A DNA stretch of 64,000 nt from Saprospiraceae bacterium. GTDB lineage: Bacteria; Bacteroidota; Bacteroidia; Chitinophagales; Saprospiraceae. This document shows, piece by piece, positions 25,371-35,710 of this stretch. The notes below the pieces were generated by a model. It did no database searches and was not told the DNA's origin. It saw only the letters and a list, made by a program, of their open reading frames with translations. How positions within the stretch are numbered: the first letter of the stretch is position 1; the number at the start of each line of letters is the position of its first letter. The DNA is taken from contig JANQHF010000088.1 of the NCBI GenBank assembly GCA_028282725.1, positions 1-64,000 on the forward strand, given 5' to 3'. The position numbers were made by a program, and so were the translations under genes.

Positions 25371-25985
25371 ATGTACGTACCAAAAATCCACCGGGCAAAA
25401 AATGAAAAAGATGTTCTTGAATATTTGCGCATACATCGATTTGCGACTTTGGTAAGTCAGCACAAAGGGCGGATTATTGCAACTCACATACCCATGGTCC
25501 TGACGCATATTGATGAACAGCCTTTTTTGCTAAGTCATATTTCTGTAGCAAACGAACAGAAGACTTCTTTCGATAACGAACAGGAGCTGCTCGCTATTTT
25601 TATGACCACCCATTCCTACATTTCTTCGTCATGGTATGATCATATCAACGTTCCTACATGGAATTATATAGCCGTTCACGTTTATGGTAAAGCACGGATC
25701 ATTGAAGGTGATGAGTTGGAAGAAGCGCTGACTGAATTGGTAGATATATATGAGGACGGCAGAAAAGATCGTTTTAAGATCTCAGACATGCCAGATAAAA
25801 TGAAAAAGGCACATTTAAAAGGACTTGTTGGATTTCAAATGTCAATGGACAAAATCGAGACCGCTCACAAATTGAGTCAAAATAGAAATGACAAGGATTA
25901 TTTCAATATTATCGAGGAATTGGAAAAAGAAGAAGATCCCGGAAGTGCAGACGTAGCACGTGCGATGAAGAAACTTAGATCTTGA
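25371..25985 (+). CDS. PaiB-like FMN-binding protein
   Basis: The 204-residue protein matches the PaiB/FMN-binding negative transcriptional regulator family. It starts MYVPKIHRAKN, has the HIPMVL strand, then FMTTHSYISSSWY (family: GPHAYISPSWY), VPTWNYIAVHVYGKARI and FQMSMDKIETAHKLSQNR. The fold is a split beta-barrel binding FMN. Despite the family name, DNA binding is not evident here; it may be a flavin-dependent oxidoreductase. Its stop overlaps the start of the next gene (TGATG). Confidence 0.88.
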   Translation: MYVPKIHRAKNEKDVLEYLRIHRFATLVSQHKGRIIATHIPMVLTHIDEQPFLLSHISVANEQKTSFDNEQELLAIFMTTHSYISSSWYDHINVPTWNYIAVHVYGKARIIEGDELEEALTELVDIYEDGRKDRFKISDMPDKMKKAHLKGLVGFQMSMDKIETAHKLSQNRNDKDYFNIIEELEKEEDPGSADVARAMKKLRS

Positions 25986-28159
25986 TGTTTTACAAAGTGT
26001 TCGCTCTTTCCTTTTTGCTATTTCTTGCGCCCTATCTTTTGCCCGGACAAGCAGTCAATAATGATTATCTGGATAATATTACAATTTCCATTTTGACTTG
26101 TGGCCCCGGTAAGTATGCATATGATTTATTTGGACACAGCGCCATAAGAGTGCAAGACCTGAATTCCGGTGTTGACCTGGTATACAATTATGGAACCTAT
26201 GATTTTGACACACCGGGATTTTATCCAAAATTTTTAAGAGGACAATTGGATTATGCACTGAGCATAAGCAGGTTTGAAAGGTTTTTGCGAACGTATGAGC
26301 GCGACCGCAGGAGTGTAACCATGCAAGTGATGGATCTCAACCGGAAAGAAAAATTTGATATTCTAAAAGCACTTGAGGAAAACAGTAAGGAACAAAACAG
26401 ATATTATAAATACGATTTTTATTTTGACAACTGCACTACAAGAATCAAAGAGCTATTTGAAAAACAAGTCGGTAATATCAACTACGAATCAATCAACGAT
26501 GAAAATTATTCATTCAGGAATTTGCTCCATTTGAATTTGGAAAATCATCTGTGGACTCAATTTGGAATGGATATTATCCTGGGTACTCTCTCGGATCGTA
26601 GAGCCTCGAGAGATCAACAGATGTTTCTTCCCAAATTCTATTTTGACTATATGGAAACATCGAGTGTACCCGAGAAAAAACTCGTATCGGAAACCAATGA
26701 TATCATGACCTTCCCGGATCAAATAAAAAAAGGAAGTTGGTTCAGTCCATTTAGAGCATTTATCATCCTTCTTGCAATTGAAATAATCGGCTTCTTTTTG
26801 TTTTACATTTCAGGGGACAGGGGTGCATTGCTCATTTATGATCGTGTATGGTTTTTCCTTATAGGACTTGCCTCCCTGATCTTCCTGTTGTTGTGGTTCG
26901 CCACGGACCACCTCGTGTGTAAAAATAATTTCAATTTACTATGGGCAGGGCCCTGGTCAATTTTGTATTTTCTCAAGTGGAATAATTTGCAACGCACGGG
27001 TCTCTTTCTCACCCTACTCTGTTCTGTAGTATACATAGTGTTTTTTCAATTTATACCACAGGGGTTGCACGAAGTAACCATTTTGATTGCATGTATTACT
27101 GTTTTGAAATGTTTGAGGTTATTGGGAATTTCCAAATTATTGGATAAAATGAGATTTGTTGTTGTCACTCTGATTTTTATCATCTCCTGGGCTCCTCTGC
27201 AATCCCAGGCTAAGATTGGAGGTATCACCTTAGTTGCTCCTCCTTCTATTTTTCAAACTGACCCGCTGCAAGAATTGAAAAATGTGAATGCCAATTGGGT
27301 AGCCTTTGTGCCTTTCGCATATAGCAGGCCAGGAGATCCCGAAGTGCGCCATGGATTTTCCAGACAATGGTGGGGTGAAAGAACTGAGGGCATCAGAACT
27401 TCTGTCCAACTAGCCAAGAAAAACAACTTGAATGTCATGCTCAAACCCCAGGTCTGGATACCAGGAGACTGGGTAGGAAATATGGATTTCGAATCTGAAA
27501 AAGATTGGGAAAAGTGGGAGAGCACCTATGAACACTACATTATGCAATATGTTGAATTGGCCATCGCACAAGATGTAGAAATGATCTGCATTGGTACGGA
27601 ATACCGGATAAGTGCAATAAAACGAGAGAAGTTCTGGAGAAATCTGATCGAAAAAGTAAGAGGAAAATTTGACGGAAAAATTACCTACTCGGCGAACTGG
27701 GATGATTTTGAAAAGATTCCTTTTTGGGACTTGTTAGATTATATCGGTATCAGTGCCTACTTCCCCTTATCGGATATGACAACCCCTACAGAAATGCTTC
27801 TTTCTTACAAATGGAAAAAGCATCTTAAAAAACTGAAGAATTTCAGCAAAAAATGGAAGAAGTCCATTTTATTCACAGAGTTCGGATATTTATCCGTTGA
27901 TGGGGCAGCAGGAAAAACCTGGGAATTGGAAAAAAATGTCCGGTCACTAAATATTAATCAAAAAGCCCAGGCTATCAGTTACCAGGCATTATTAAAGACA
28001 TTCTGGAACCAACAATTCTGGGCAGGGGGCTTTCTTTGGAAATGGTTTCCTGAAGGCAAGGGACATGAGGGCTATCCGGAACGTGACTATACTCCACAAA
28101 ATAAAGAGGCGGAAAAAGTAGTTGCCCAGTGGTATCTACATAATAAACAGAATGAATGA
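25985..28159 (+). CDS. Fusion of Lnb (DUF4105) lipoprotein acyltransferase domain and GH113-like glycoside hydrolase
   Basis: The protein has about 724 residues. Residues 1-20 are a signal peptide. Residues ~25-240 match the Lnb/DUF4105 periplasmic domain with His51 in FGHSAIRV and Cys150 in FDNCTTRIKE, the likely catalytic pair. Residues ~250-385 hold several membrane helices, as in Lnb proteins that acylate the lipoprotein N-terminus. Then Met389 starts what reads as a second signal peptide (RFVVVTLIFIISWAPLQSQA). It is followed by a GH113-like TIM barrel (GGITLVAPP, RQWWGERTEG, MLKPQVWIPG, ICIGTEYR, YIGISAYFP, ILFTEFGY). This looks like two formerly separate genes joined in frame. It overlaps paiB and panC at both ends. 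Confidence 0.82.
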   Translation: MFYKVFALSFLLFLAPYLLPGQAVNNDYLDNITISILTCGPGKYAYDLFGHSAIRVQDLNSGVDLVYNYGTYDFDTPGFYPKFLRGQLDYALSISRFERFLRTYERDRRSVTMQVMDLNRKEKFDILKALEENSKEQNRYYKYDFYFDNCTTRIKELFEKQVGNINYESINDENYSFRNLLHLNLENHLWTQFGMDIILGTLSDRRASRDQQMFLPKFYFDYMETSSVPEKKLVSETNDIMTFPDQIKKGSWFSPFRAFIILLAIEIIGFFLFYISGDRGALLIYDRVWFFLIGLASLIFLLLWFATDHLVCKNNFNLLWAGPWSILYFLKWNNLQRTGLFLTLLCSVVYIVFFQFIPQGLHEVTILIACITVLKCLRLLGISKLLDKMRFVVVTLIFIISWAPLQSQAKIGGITLVAPPSIFQTDPLQELKNVNANWVAFVPFAYSRPGDPEVRHGFSRQWWGERTEGIRTSVQLAKKNNLNVMLKPQVWIPGDWVGNMDFESEKDWEKWESTYEHYIMQYVELAIAQDVEMICIGTEYRISAIKREKFWRNLIEKVRGKFDGKITYSANWDDFEKIPFWDLLDYIGISAYFPLSDMTTPTEMLLSYKWKKHLKKLKNFSKKWKKSILFTEFGYLSVDGAAGKTWELEKNVRSLNINQKAQAISYQALLKTFWNQQFWAGGFLWKWFPEGKGHEGYPERDYTPQNKEAEKVVAQWYLHNKQNE

Positions 28160-29019
28160 AGACGATTCAGCACTCTGACGTTCTCACCAATGAGATCCTC
28201 GAAAAAAAGAAGCAGGGGCTAAGCATAGGATTTGTCCCAACGATGGGAGCATTGCACAAAGGTCATTTTTCTTTAATCAGAAAATGTAAATCTGAAAATG
28301 ACATTTGCATTTGTAGCATTTTTGTAAATCCCACCCAGTTTAACCAAAAATCAGATTTGGAAAAATATCCGAGAACCCCGGAAGCTGATGCCGATTCTTT
28401 GAGAACCTATAATTGTGATATTTTATTTGCACCTGCGGTAGAGGACATCTATCCGGATGGTATGGAATACGACCTGGAGATTGACCTTGAAGGATTGGAT
28501 GAGACCATGGAAGGAGAGAAGAGACCAGGGCATTTTAAGGGCGTAGTACAAGTCGTAAAGAGACTCCTGGATATCACCCGGTGTGACAAACTCTACATGG
28601 GACAAAAAGACTATCAGCAATTCACAATTATAAACAAGCTCATTTCTGTGTTCAATATGTCCGTTCAGTTGATCGTCTGTCCCACTGAACGAGCAGAAGA
28701 TGGACTGGCCCTGAGTTCCCGTAATGCAAGGTTGACCGAAAAGCAAAGACGAAAGGCATCTATTATTTATCGCGTCTTGAACCAAAGTAAGATTTGGCTG
28801 GAAGAAGGTCTGTCCCCTGTAGAAATAAGATACAGAGCCATGGAATATCTCGATTTGCCCTTGTTTCACCCGGAATACTTTCATATAGTCGATGGATACA
28901 CACTCTCGAGAGTATCAAATCCCGATAATCATAAGGTAGTGGTGGCTTGCACGGCCGTTTGGACAGGAGACGTTCGCCTTATTGATAACATGATCTTAAA
29001 AGGACAATTAAATCAATAA
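28156..29019 (+). CDS. panC: Pantothenate synthetase
   Basis: The 287-residue enzyme joins pantoate and beta-alanine with ATP to make pantothenate, the coenzyme A precursor. It has the nucleotidyltransferase HIGH-like motif in PTMGALHKGHFSLI, FVNPTQF, HFKGVVQVVKRL, MGQKDYQQF and LALSSRNARL. Its start overlaps the stop of the fusion gene (ATGA). panD, often next to panC in this phylum, is not in this gap, as the next gene starts after 35 bp. Confidence 0.95.
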   Translation: MKTIQHSDVLTNEILEKKKQGLSIGFVPTMGALHKGHFSLIRKCKSENDICICSIFVNPTQFNQKSDLEKYPRTPEADADSLRTYNCDILFAPAVEDIYPDGMEYDLEIDLEGLDETMEGEKRPGHFKGVVQVVKRLLDITRCDKLYMGQKDYQQFTIINKLISVFNMSVQLIVCPTERAEDGLALSSRNARLTEKQRRKASIIYRVLNQSKIWLEEGLSPVEIRYRAMEYLDLPLFHPEYFHIVDGYTLSRVSNPDNHKVVVACTAVWTGDVRLIDNMILKGQLNQ

Positions 29020-29054
29020 TATTACTGTTCATATGAGCATAAATACACTTCTTC

Positions 29055-30119
29055 TTGGCAACTAAGAATTTGAAGATAGTTCTACAGGTAGGAATTTTCG
29101 CGCTCATCGGATTCACTATCCTGTATTTTCTATGGCAGTCCCTCGGCAACCAATACATGGAAGAGTGCAGACTTAATAATATTCCTCCGGAGGAATGTTC
29201 GCTGGTGAAACGATTAGCAGGAGATTTCAGAAGTGCAGATCCATTTTGGTTGATCATAATTTCCATATGTTTTCTGGTGAGTCAAATATTGCGATCCGTA
29301 CGATGGGTAATGATGCTGCAACCACTTGGATACAGCATCAGCCAATTCAACTCATTTGCTTCAGTAATGAGTGGATATTTTGCAAATCTGGCTGCTCCCC
29401 GGTTGGGAGAAATCGTACGTGCCGGTTTAATTACTAAATACGAGAGAGTCGCAATTGAAAAGGCATTTGCCACCATTGTCGTAGAGCGGGTGGTAGATGT
29501 ACTTATGTTTTTTATCATGATTGTACTCGGGTTGATATTTCGATACGATCAACTTTGGGGATACATCGCAAAGAACGCCGTTATTCCGTACACGGCTATA
29601 ATCATCCTATTGGTGGCATTGGCACTTGGAGCAATAGTCGGCCTGTATTTCATCAACAACTTACTTAAGACCAATGATGATCAATTGTCCAAATGGCCTC
29701 TGAAACTTAAAAGTCTGATCAAGGGCTTCCTGGAAGGACTGGCTCAAACGAGAAATATGAAAAATGTAGGTCTCTTCTGGACTTATTCCGTTGGCATTTG
29801 GTCGATGTATTATCTGATGCACTATTTGGCTTTTTTCTCCTTTAAACCCGTTGCTCACCTGGCTCCCCTTGATGGATTACTCGTGTTTGACTTCGGAACC
29901 CTGGGTATTCTTTTTCCTTCGCAGGGCGGTCTAGGTAGCTATCATTTCATGATCGTTGAAGCCCTGAAGATTTTTGATGTCAATGCGATTGATGGTATGT
30001 CATTTGCTATGATCACCTTTTTTACATTGACCATATTTTGTACTGTTCTATTTGGCATTATTTCTCTTGTTTTGTTGCCAATCGTGAACAAAAAAAGGAT
30101 TAATGGTTCGGACGAATAA
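29055..30119 (+). CDS. Flippase-like membrane protein (LPG_synthase_TM / UPF0104)
   Basis: The 354-residue protein has about eight membrane helices. It carries family motifs: SQILRSVRWVMMLQPLG, SGYFANLAAPRLGEIVRAG (family: GxxxNxxxPxRxGExxR) and VVERVVDVLMF, then FPSQGGLGSYHFMIVEAL near the C-terminus. It is related to the flippase part of MprF and to YbhN. It lacks the catalytic lysyl-transferase domain, so a lipid-moving role is the usual guess. The start is TTG at 29055. Its stop overlaps the next start by 17 bases. Confidence 0.85.
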   Translation: MATKNLKIVLQVGIFALIGFTILYFLWQSLGNQYMEECRLNNIPPEECSLVKRLAGDFRSADPFWLIIISICFLVSQILRSVRWVMMLQPLGYSISQFNSFASVMSGYFANLAAPRLGEIVRAGLITKYERVAIEKAFATIVVERVVDVLMFFIMIVLGLIFRYDQLWGYIAKNAVIPYTAIIILLVALALGAIVGLYFINNLLKTNDDQLSKWPLKLKSLIKGFLEGLAQTRNMKNVGLFWTYSVGIWSMYYLMHYLAFFSFKPVAHLAPLDGLLVFDFGTLGILFPSQGGLGSYHFMIVEALKIFDVNAIDGMSFAMITFFTLTIFCTVLFGIISLVLLPIVNKKRINGSDE

Positions 30120-30573
30120 GATTTTTAGCGACAAAACACAAGTGGACACCAGAGATTTAAAAGCTCCATTGGTATTTACCAATGGCTGCTTTGACCTGTT
30201 ACATGAAGGTCATATATCCTGTCTAAGAAGTTCAAGAGCAATGGCAGCAACCCTTATTGTCGGTCTTAATAGCGATCGCTCAGTGCGAGAGCTAAAGGGG
30301 GCGGAACGTCCGGTCCAGGGGTGGCAAGAAAGAGCCGAGGCTTTAATCAATACCGGAATGGTCGATTTAGTGATCAAATTTGATGAGCTTACTCCTTTGT
30401 CTTTAATTAAATACTTACGACCTGATATTATAACCAAAGGGGGAGATTATCAATCAGATCGAATGATCGGAAGAGAATTCGTAGAGTCCTATGGTGGCCG
30501 GGTTGAAATCATGCCCTTTTTGAAAGGATTTTCTACTACATCAATGCTCAAGAGAGAGAAGGATCGCAGATGA
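30103..30573 (+). CDS. D-glycero-beta-D-manno-heptose 1-phosphate adenylyltransferase-like protein
   Basis: The 156-residue nucleotidyltransferase has the HIGH-type motif NGCFDLLHEGHISCL, GLNSDRSVRELKG, RPVQGWQERAEAL and the C-terminal STSMLKR (ISTT-x-x-x-x-K/R motif). It matches the stand-alone RfaE2/HldE C-terminal domain that makes ADP-heptose for lipopolysaccharide; a glycerol-phosphate cytidylyltransferase is the main alternative. It overlaps the flippase gene. No heptose kinase gene is visible in this window. Confidence 0.82.
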   Translation: MVRTNKIFSDKTQVDTRDLKAPLVFTNGCFDLLHEGHISCLRSSRAMAATLIVGLNSDRSVRELKGAERPVQGWQERAEALINTGMVDLVIKFDELTPLSLIKYLRPDIITKGGDYQSDRMIGREFVESYGGRVEIMPFLKGFSTTSMLKREKDRR

Positions 30574-30578
30574 TCGAG

Positions 30579-30586
30579 TACTTTTG
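30579..30586 (+). promoter_or_regulatory. Possible internal promoter (-7 element) before the Nif3-like gene
   Basis: TACTTTTG exactly fits TAnnTTTG and ends 23 bases before the ATG at 30610. No TTG is found at the -33 position, so support is moderate. Confidence 0.35.
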
Positions 30587-30609
30587 TCGTCAGGACATCG
30601 AATCTAGTA

Positions 30610-31410
30610 ATGAAGTTAACAGATATTACAGCCTTTCTTGAACAAATTGCACCTCTTCGATTTCAGGAAAACTATGATAATTCAGGACTACTTCTTGGCG
30701 ATCCCGGCATGGACATATCCGGAGCATTGATCTGTCTGGATGCAACTGAAGAAGTCATCAATGAAGCCAAAGATCTGAATTGTAATCTGGTGATCGCTCA
30801 TCACCCAATCCTATTTTCCGGGATCAAAAGGTTTAAGCATGACAATTATGTAGATCGTGCTTTGATCACGGCAATTAAGAATGACATAGCTATCTATGCC
30901 ATTCATACGAATCTGGACAATGTTTTGAGACATGGTGTCAATGAGAAAATAGCGCAGCGACTCCAACTCTCCAATGTCGAAGTCCTTTCACCCCATGCTT
31001 CAGCACACCTTGAGACTTCCTATCAAATCGGAGCCGGAGCAATCGGTACTTTGGAAAATTCGATGACCGGAAAAGAATTCCTTGCCTATGTAAAGGATAG
31101 GATGAATCTTAATGTCTTGCGTCATACCAGGATCCTGCATGATCAAATCAAGAGAGTGTCGGTTTGCGGTGGGTCCGGTAGCTTTTTACTTCCAGCGGCG
31201 ATCAATGCAAGTGCCGATGTCTTTGTCACGGCAGACTTTAAATATCACCAGTTTTTTGATGCCAATGATCGCTTGATGATTGTCGATATTGGACACTATG
31301 AAAGTGAGTATTTTACAATTGAACTTTTATACGAGCTTATATCCAAGAAATTCCCTAAATTTGCGGCCCATTACACAAAAGTGATTACCAATCCAGTTTT
31401 TTACTATTAA
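30610..31410 (+). CDS. Nif3/YbgI-like dinuclear metal-centre protein
   Basis: The 266-residue protein has the family's metal ligands: the pair HHP in VIAHHPILFSG, IHTNLDN, and the C-terminal IGHYESEYF with His and Glu. This is the short form of about 250 residues, without the CutA-like middle insertion present in many Bacteroidota homologues. The family is reported to have GTP cyclohydrolase-like or unknown hydrolase activity, which remains uncertain. It lies nine bases before the zinc-ribbon gene, and this pairing is common in the phylum. Confidence 0.88.
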   Translation: MKLTDITAFLEQIAPLRFQENYDNSGLLLGDPGMDISGALICLDATEEVINEAKDLNCNLVIAHHPILFSGIKRFKHDNYVDRALITAIKNDIAIYAIHTNLDNVLRHGVNEKIAQRLQLSNVEVLSPHASAHLETSYQIGAGAIGTLENSMTGKEFLAYVKDRMNLNVLRHTRILHDQIKRVSVCGGSGSFLLPAAINASADVFVTADFKYHQFFDANDRLMIVDIGHYESEYFTIELLYELISKKFPKFAAHYTKVITNPVFYY

Positions 31411-31418
31411 TTTCTTGT

Positions 31419-32177
31419 ATGGCGAAGACTACCAAAGGTGTGGCTGATAAATTAAGACAATTGTATCAGCTACAATTGATAGATTCTAAGATAGACGAAA
31501 TTCAAATCCTGAAAGGTGAATTACCCATAGAGGTAAGCGATCTTGAGGATGAGATCGCTGGTTTAGAGACCAGGATAAAGAAACTAGACGAAAATATTGC
31601 TGATGTTGACCATGAGATCAGTGCTCATAATGCCAATATCAAAGAATCTCAATTACTAATCGAACGGTACGAAAAACAGCTCGACAAAGTAAAGAATAAC
31701 AGGGAATACGAAGCTCTTACCAAGGAGATTGAGATGCAGAATCTTGAAATTCAGCTTTCTGAGAAGAAGATCAATGACGCATCTGCAACGAAAGAGACCA
31801 AAACGGTCACTCTGGATGAAGCAAAGCAGAGATTGGCAGATAAAGCAGAAAACCTGTCTGTAAAAAAGGTGGAACTAGAAAAGATCATTCAGAAAACTGA
31901 AAATGAGGAGAAAAAACTCAGAAGAAAATCTGAGAAGGAAAGAGCCACGATCGAAGACAAACTGATCAAATCATATGACAGGATTCGAGCACGTTATCGC
32001 AATGGCCTGGCAGTAGTAACTGTAAAAAGAGATGCCTGCGGTGGTTGCTTTAACCGTATCCCGCCACAATTGCAAATTGAGATCGGTCTTTATAAGAACG
32101 TGATGGCTTGCGAACATTGTGGACGAGTTCTTGTGGATGACATCATATCCGAAGAGCTTGAGGCAGCCAACGCCTGA
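31419..32177 (+). CDS. Coiled-coil protein with C-terminal C4 zinc ribbon
   Basis: The 252-residue protein is mostly a long antiparallel coiled coil (residues ~15-195, rich in Glu, Lys and Leu). A C4 zinc ribbon follows: CGGCFNRIPPQLQIEI...ACEHCGRVLVD, giving CxxC and CxxC pairs. It matches the zinc-ribbon domain family (formerly DUF164, CT398-like) implicated in flagellar, secretion or nucleic-acid functions. Its role here is unknown. It is probably the last gene of the run that starts at paiB, because the next gene is convergent. Confidence 0.85.
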   Translation: MAKTTKGVADKLRQLYQLQLIDSKIDEIQILKGELPIEVSDLEDEIAGLETRIKKLDENIADVDHEISAHNANIKESQLLIERYEKQLDKVKNNREYEALTKEIEMQNLEIQLSEKKINDASATKETKTVTLDEAKQRLADKAENLSVKKVELEKIIQKTENEEKKLRRKSEKERATIEDKLIKSYDRIRARYRNGLAVVTVKRDACGGCFNRIPPQLQIEIGLYKNVMACEHCGRVLVDDIISEELEAANA

Positions 32178-32183
32178 TGGAAC

Positions 32184-32846
32184 TCAAAGATTATTCCGTA
32201 TCAATTCGATCTCTTCTTCAATGCCATCGTATAGTTCGAAGGCGCGATTGTAATAGAAGTACCATAGTGCGGCTCCCAAAAGATAAGCAATCAAATATGC
32301 TATGCCCAATGAGTCAAATGGCTCATTAACAAATGTGATCAAGTGCAGTTTGACAAGCAAGACGGGAAAAAAAATCATGTAAAAAAGTGCTGCCAGGACC
32401 AATCGTGTCTTTTTTATGTCCATGGCATATTCCAAATATGTCAATTTTGTCAGTATAAAGTTTTTTGAATCATTTGGAAGTCCTCCTGAGGACTGATGAG
32501 CCTGATGACTTTTTTTGATCGTGAGATTCGTTCGAAAACGTATGATCAGTAAAATAATTCCAATACCGAATAAGAGCAAGGCGTTTTCAAGATACTCTTT
32601 CTCGATTACGGATTGCACTATTAATACAATGACCAGCGGGACAATCAGAAGAACGTAGTGAATTTTGGCATTTGATTGATCCCCACGATGTCTCAAAGAT
32701 TCAATGATCGAATTCACTTCGACTTGAAGGACTTCATACTTGTTTGGAGCATCATCGGGATAATCGGAAGATTGAATTCGATTTAATTTTTCAATCAGTT
32801 GTTGATATCTTCCTTCGCGATACATTCCATCCATAATATGTGTCAT
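32184..32846 (-). CDS. Membrane protein of unknown function
   Basis: The 220-residue protein has a soluble N-terminal helical stretch of about 60 residues. Four membrane helices follow (VLLIVPLVIVLIVQSV, NALLLFGIGIILLII, LVLAALFYMIFFPVLLV, GIAYLIAYLLGAALWYFYY), then a short acidic tail. I do not recognise a family. It lies downstream of atpC on the same strand, separated by about 90 bp, and is convergent with the zinc-ribbon gene. Confidence 0.65.
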   Translation of the reverse strand: MTHIMDGMYREGRYQQLIEKLNRIQSSDYPDDAPNKYEVLQVEVNSIIESLRHRGDQSNAKIHYVLLIVPLVIVLIVQSVIEKEYLENALLLFGIGIILLIIRFRTNLTIKKSHQAHQSSGGLPNDSKNFILTKLTYLEYAMDIKKTRLVLAALFYMIFFPVLLVKLHLITFVNEPFDSLGIAYLIAYLLGAALWYFYYNRAFELYDGIEEEIELIRNNL

Positions 32847-32918
32847 TGCTATGGACGCATCCTACGATGCCCACTAATGGAGCTGTGAAGATAAATAATT
32901 ATACAGTGTAGAAATGGG

Positions 32919-32936
32919 GAAGAACCCGAGTTCTTC
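32919..32936 (-). terminator. Hairpin at the end of atpC
   Basis: GAAGAAC/GTTCTTC (7 bp) with a four-base loop begins at the atpC stop codon. Only ATTTCT follows after CCCC, so termination would be weak. Confidence 0.35.
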
Positions 32937-33190
32937 TAAGCCTCGGATTTCAAACCCCGGACCAGCAATGAGACTTCATTGTTCAAGACTTCAATGAAGC
33001 CTCTTTCGATATTATATCTAATGGTTTCACCTTTTGCATCAACAATCCTGATGTGTCCTTCACTCAATGAAGAAACAATGGGGGCGTGACCATTTAATAT
33101 TTCAAATTGTCCGGAGGATCCGGGGACCTTCACCGAGGTCACTTCGCCTTTATAAATTTCTTGTTCGGGAGTAAGTATTACCAGATTCAA
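32936..33190 (-). CDS. atpC: F1 ATP synthase epsilon subunit
   Basis: The 84-residue protein covers only the N-terminal beta-sandwich domain (LVILTPEQEIYKGEVTSVKVPGSSG, FEILNGHAPIVSSL). The C-terminal helical hairpin that inhibits the enzyme in other bacteria is missing, as is usual in Bacteroidota. The start is TTG at 33190, which gives the family N-terminus. It follows atpD by 19 bases. The other ATP synthase genes are not in the window. Confidence 0.9.
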   Translation of the reverse strand: MNLVILTPEQEIYKGEVTSVKVPGSSGQFEILNGHAPIVSSLSEGHIRIVDAKGETIRYNIERGFIEVLNNEVSLLVRGLKSEA

Positions 33191-33209
33191 TCGAGAAAAT
33201 TTTAATCAA

Positions 33210-34775
<1,566 letters not shown>

Positions 34776-34936
34776 TCACAGCGATCCGAAAGGAAAATTT
34801 GACATTCAATCTGATAGCTTGGATATCCCGATAATTGGCATTTAAAATGATGACAATACGGTCATTCGGAGAATAATATTCCGACTGAAATTCCAGGGAA
34901 GTCCACTTCAAAAATGTTGATTAGAAAGTAGAAGCA

Positions 34937-35683
34937 TTATTTTCTCTCAACCCAAAATTGATTGACGTTATCACCACTGGTGATCAGGACTTCTTCATTG
35001 TTGATTAATTCCAAAAGAGAAAGAAATGTAATGATGGCATGCATCCTGTCATTCAAATTGGAGAACAGTGACTCGAATGTGGTTTTGACATTTTTTTTAA
35101 TCCTGGAAAAGATGTACTCCTTTTGAATTTCGACCGAATAATCATATTTATAAACAAGATGTTTGGGACGTCTGTTACGTACCTCCATATTGCGCATAGC
35201 TGTTTCAAATGACCGGAATAATTTGAATAAGGAAAGGGATTCTAACTCCAGGTCAACAAGTGCCTTTTCCGCTATTTTCTTGAGCTCCAGCCTGGTATTC
35301 CCACGATTGGTTATTTTCTCCCTTTGCTCTTCCAGGATCCGGAAATCATCAATCACTTCCTTGAATCTCTTGTATTCCAACAGCTTTTGTGCAAACTCCT
35401 TTCTCGGATCAATTTCCTGCCCGAACTCATCCAGTTCTGGTCTTGGCAATAGCATTCTTGCCTTGATTCTCATTAATGTGGCAGCAACCAGGATGAATTC
35501 ACTGGCGACATCAATATTGAGTTCTTCCAAAGTTTTAATGTAGGATAAAAAATCCTCTGTGATTTTGGATATGGGAATATCCATGATGTCAATCTCGTCC
35601 CTTTCGATAAAGAACAATAGAAGATCAAAAGGACCTTCGAATTGTTTAATCCTTATCGTAAAGCTGTCTTGACCGGTGATCAT
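34937..35683 (-). CDS. scpA: Segregation and condensation protein A
   Basis: The 248-residue kleisin subunit of the SMC-ScpAB chromosome condensin begins with FTIRIKQFEGPFDLLLFFIERDEIDI, the canonical ScpA start. DIPISKITEDFLSYI and EFILVAATLMRIKARMLLP follow. A winged-helix C-terminus (TTFESLFSNLNDRMHAIITFLSLLELI) completes it. scpB and smc are not in the window. It lies downstream of an SDR gene on the same strand with a 27-bp gap. Confidence 0.92.
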   Translation of the reverse strand: MITGQDSFTIRIKQFEGPFDLLLFFIERDEIDIMDIPISKITEDFLSYIKTLEELNIDVASEFILVAATLMRIKARMLLPRPELDEFGQEIDPRKEFAQKLLEYKRFKEVIDDFRILEEQREKITNRGNTRLELKKIAEKALVDLELESLSLFKLFRSFETAMRNMEVRNRRPKHLVYKYDYSVEIQKEYIFSRIKKNVKTTFESLFSNLNDRMHAIITFLSLLELINNEEVLITSGDNVNQFWVERK

Positions 35684-35710
35684 GACGCGAAGGTACTTAT
35701 TCTAATGAAT

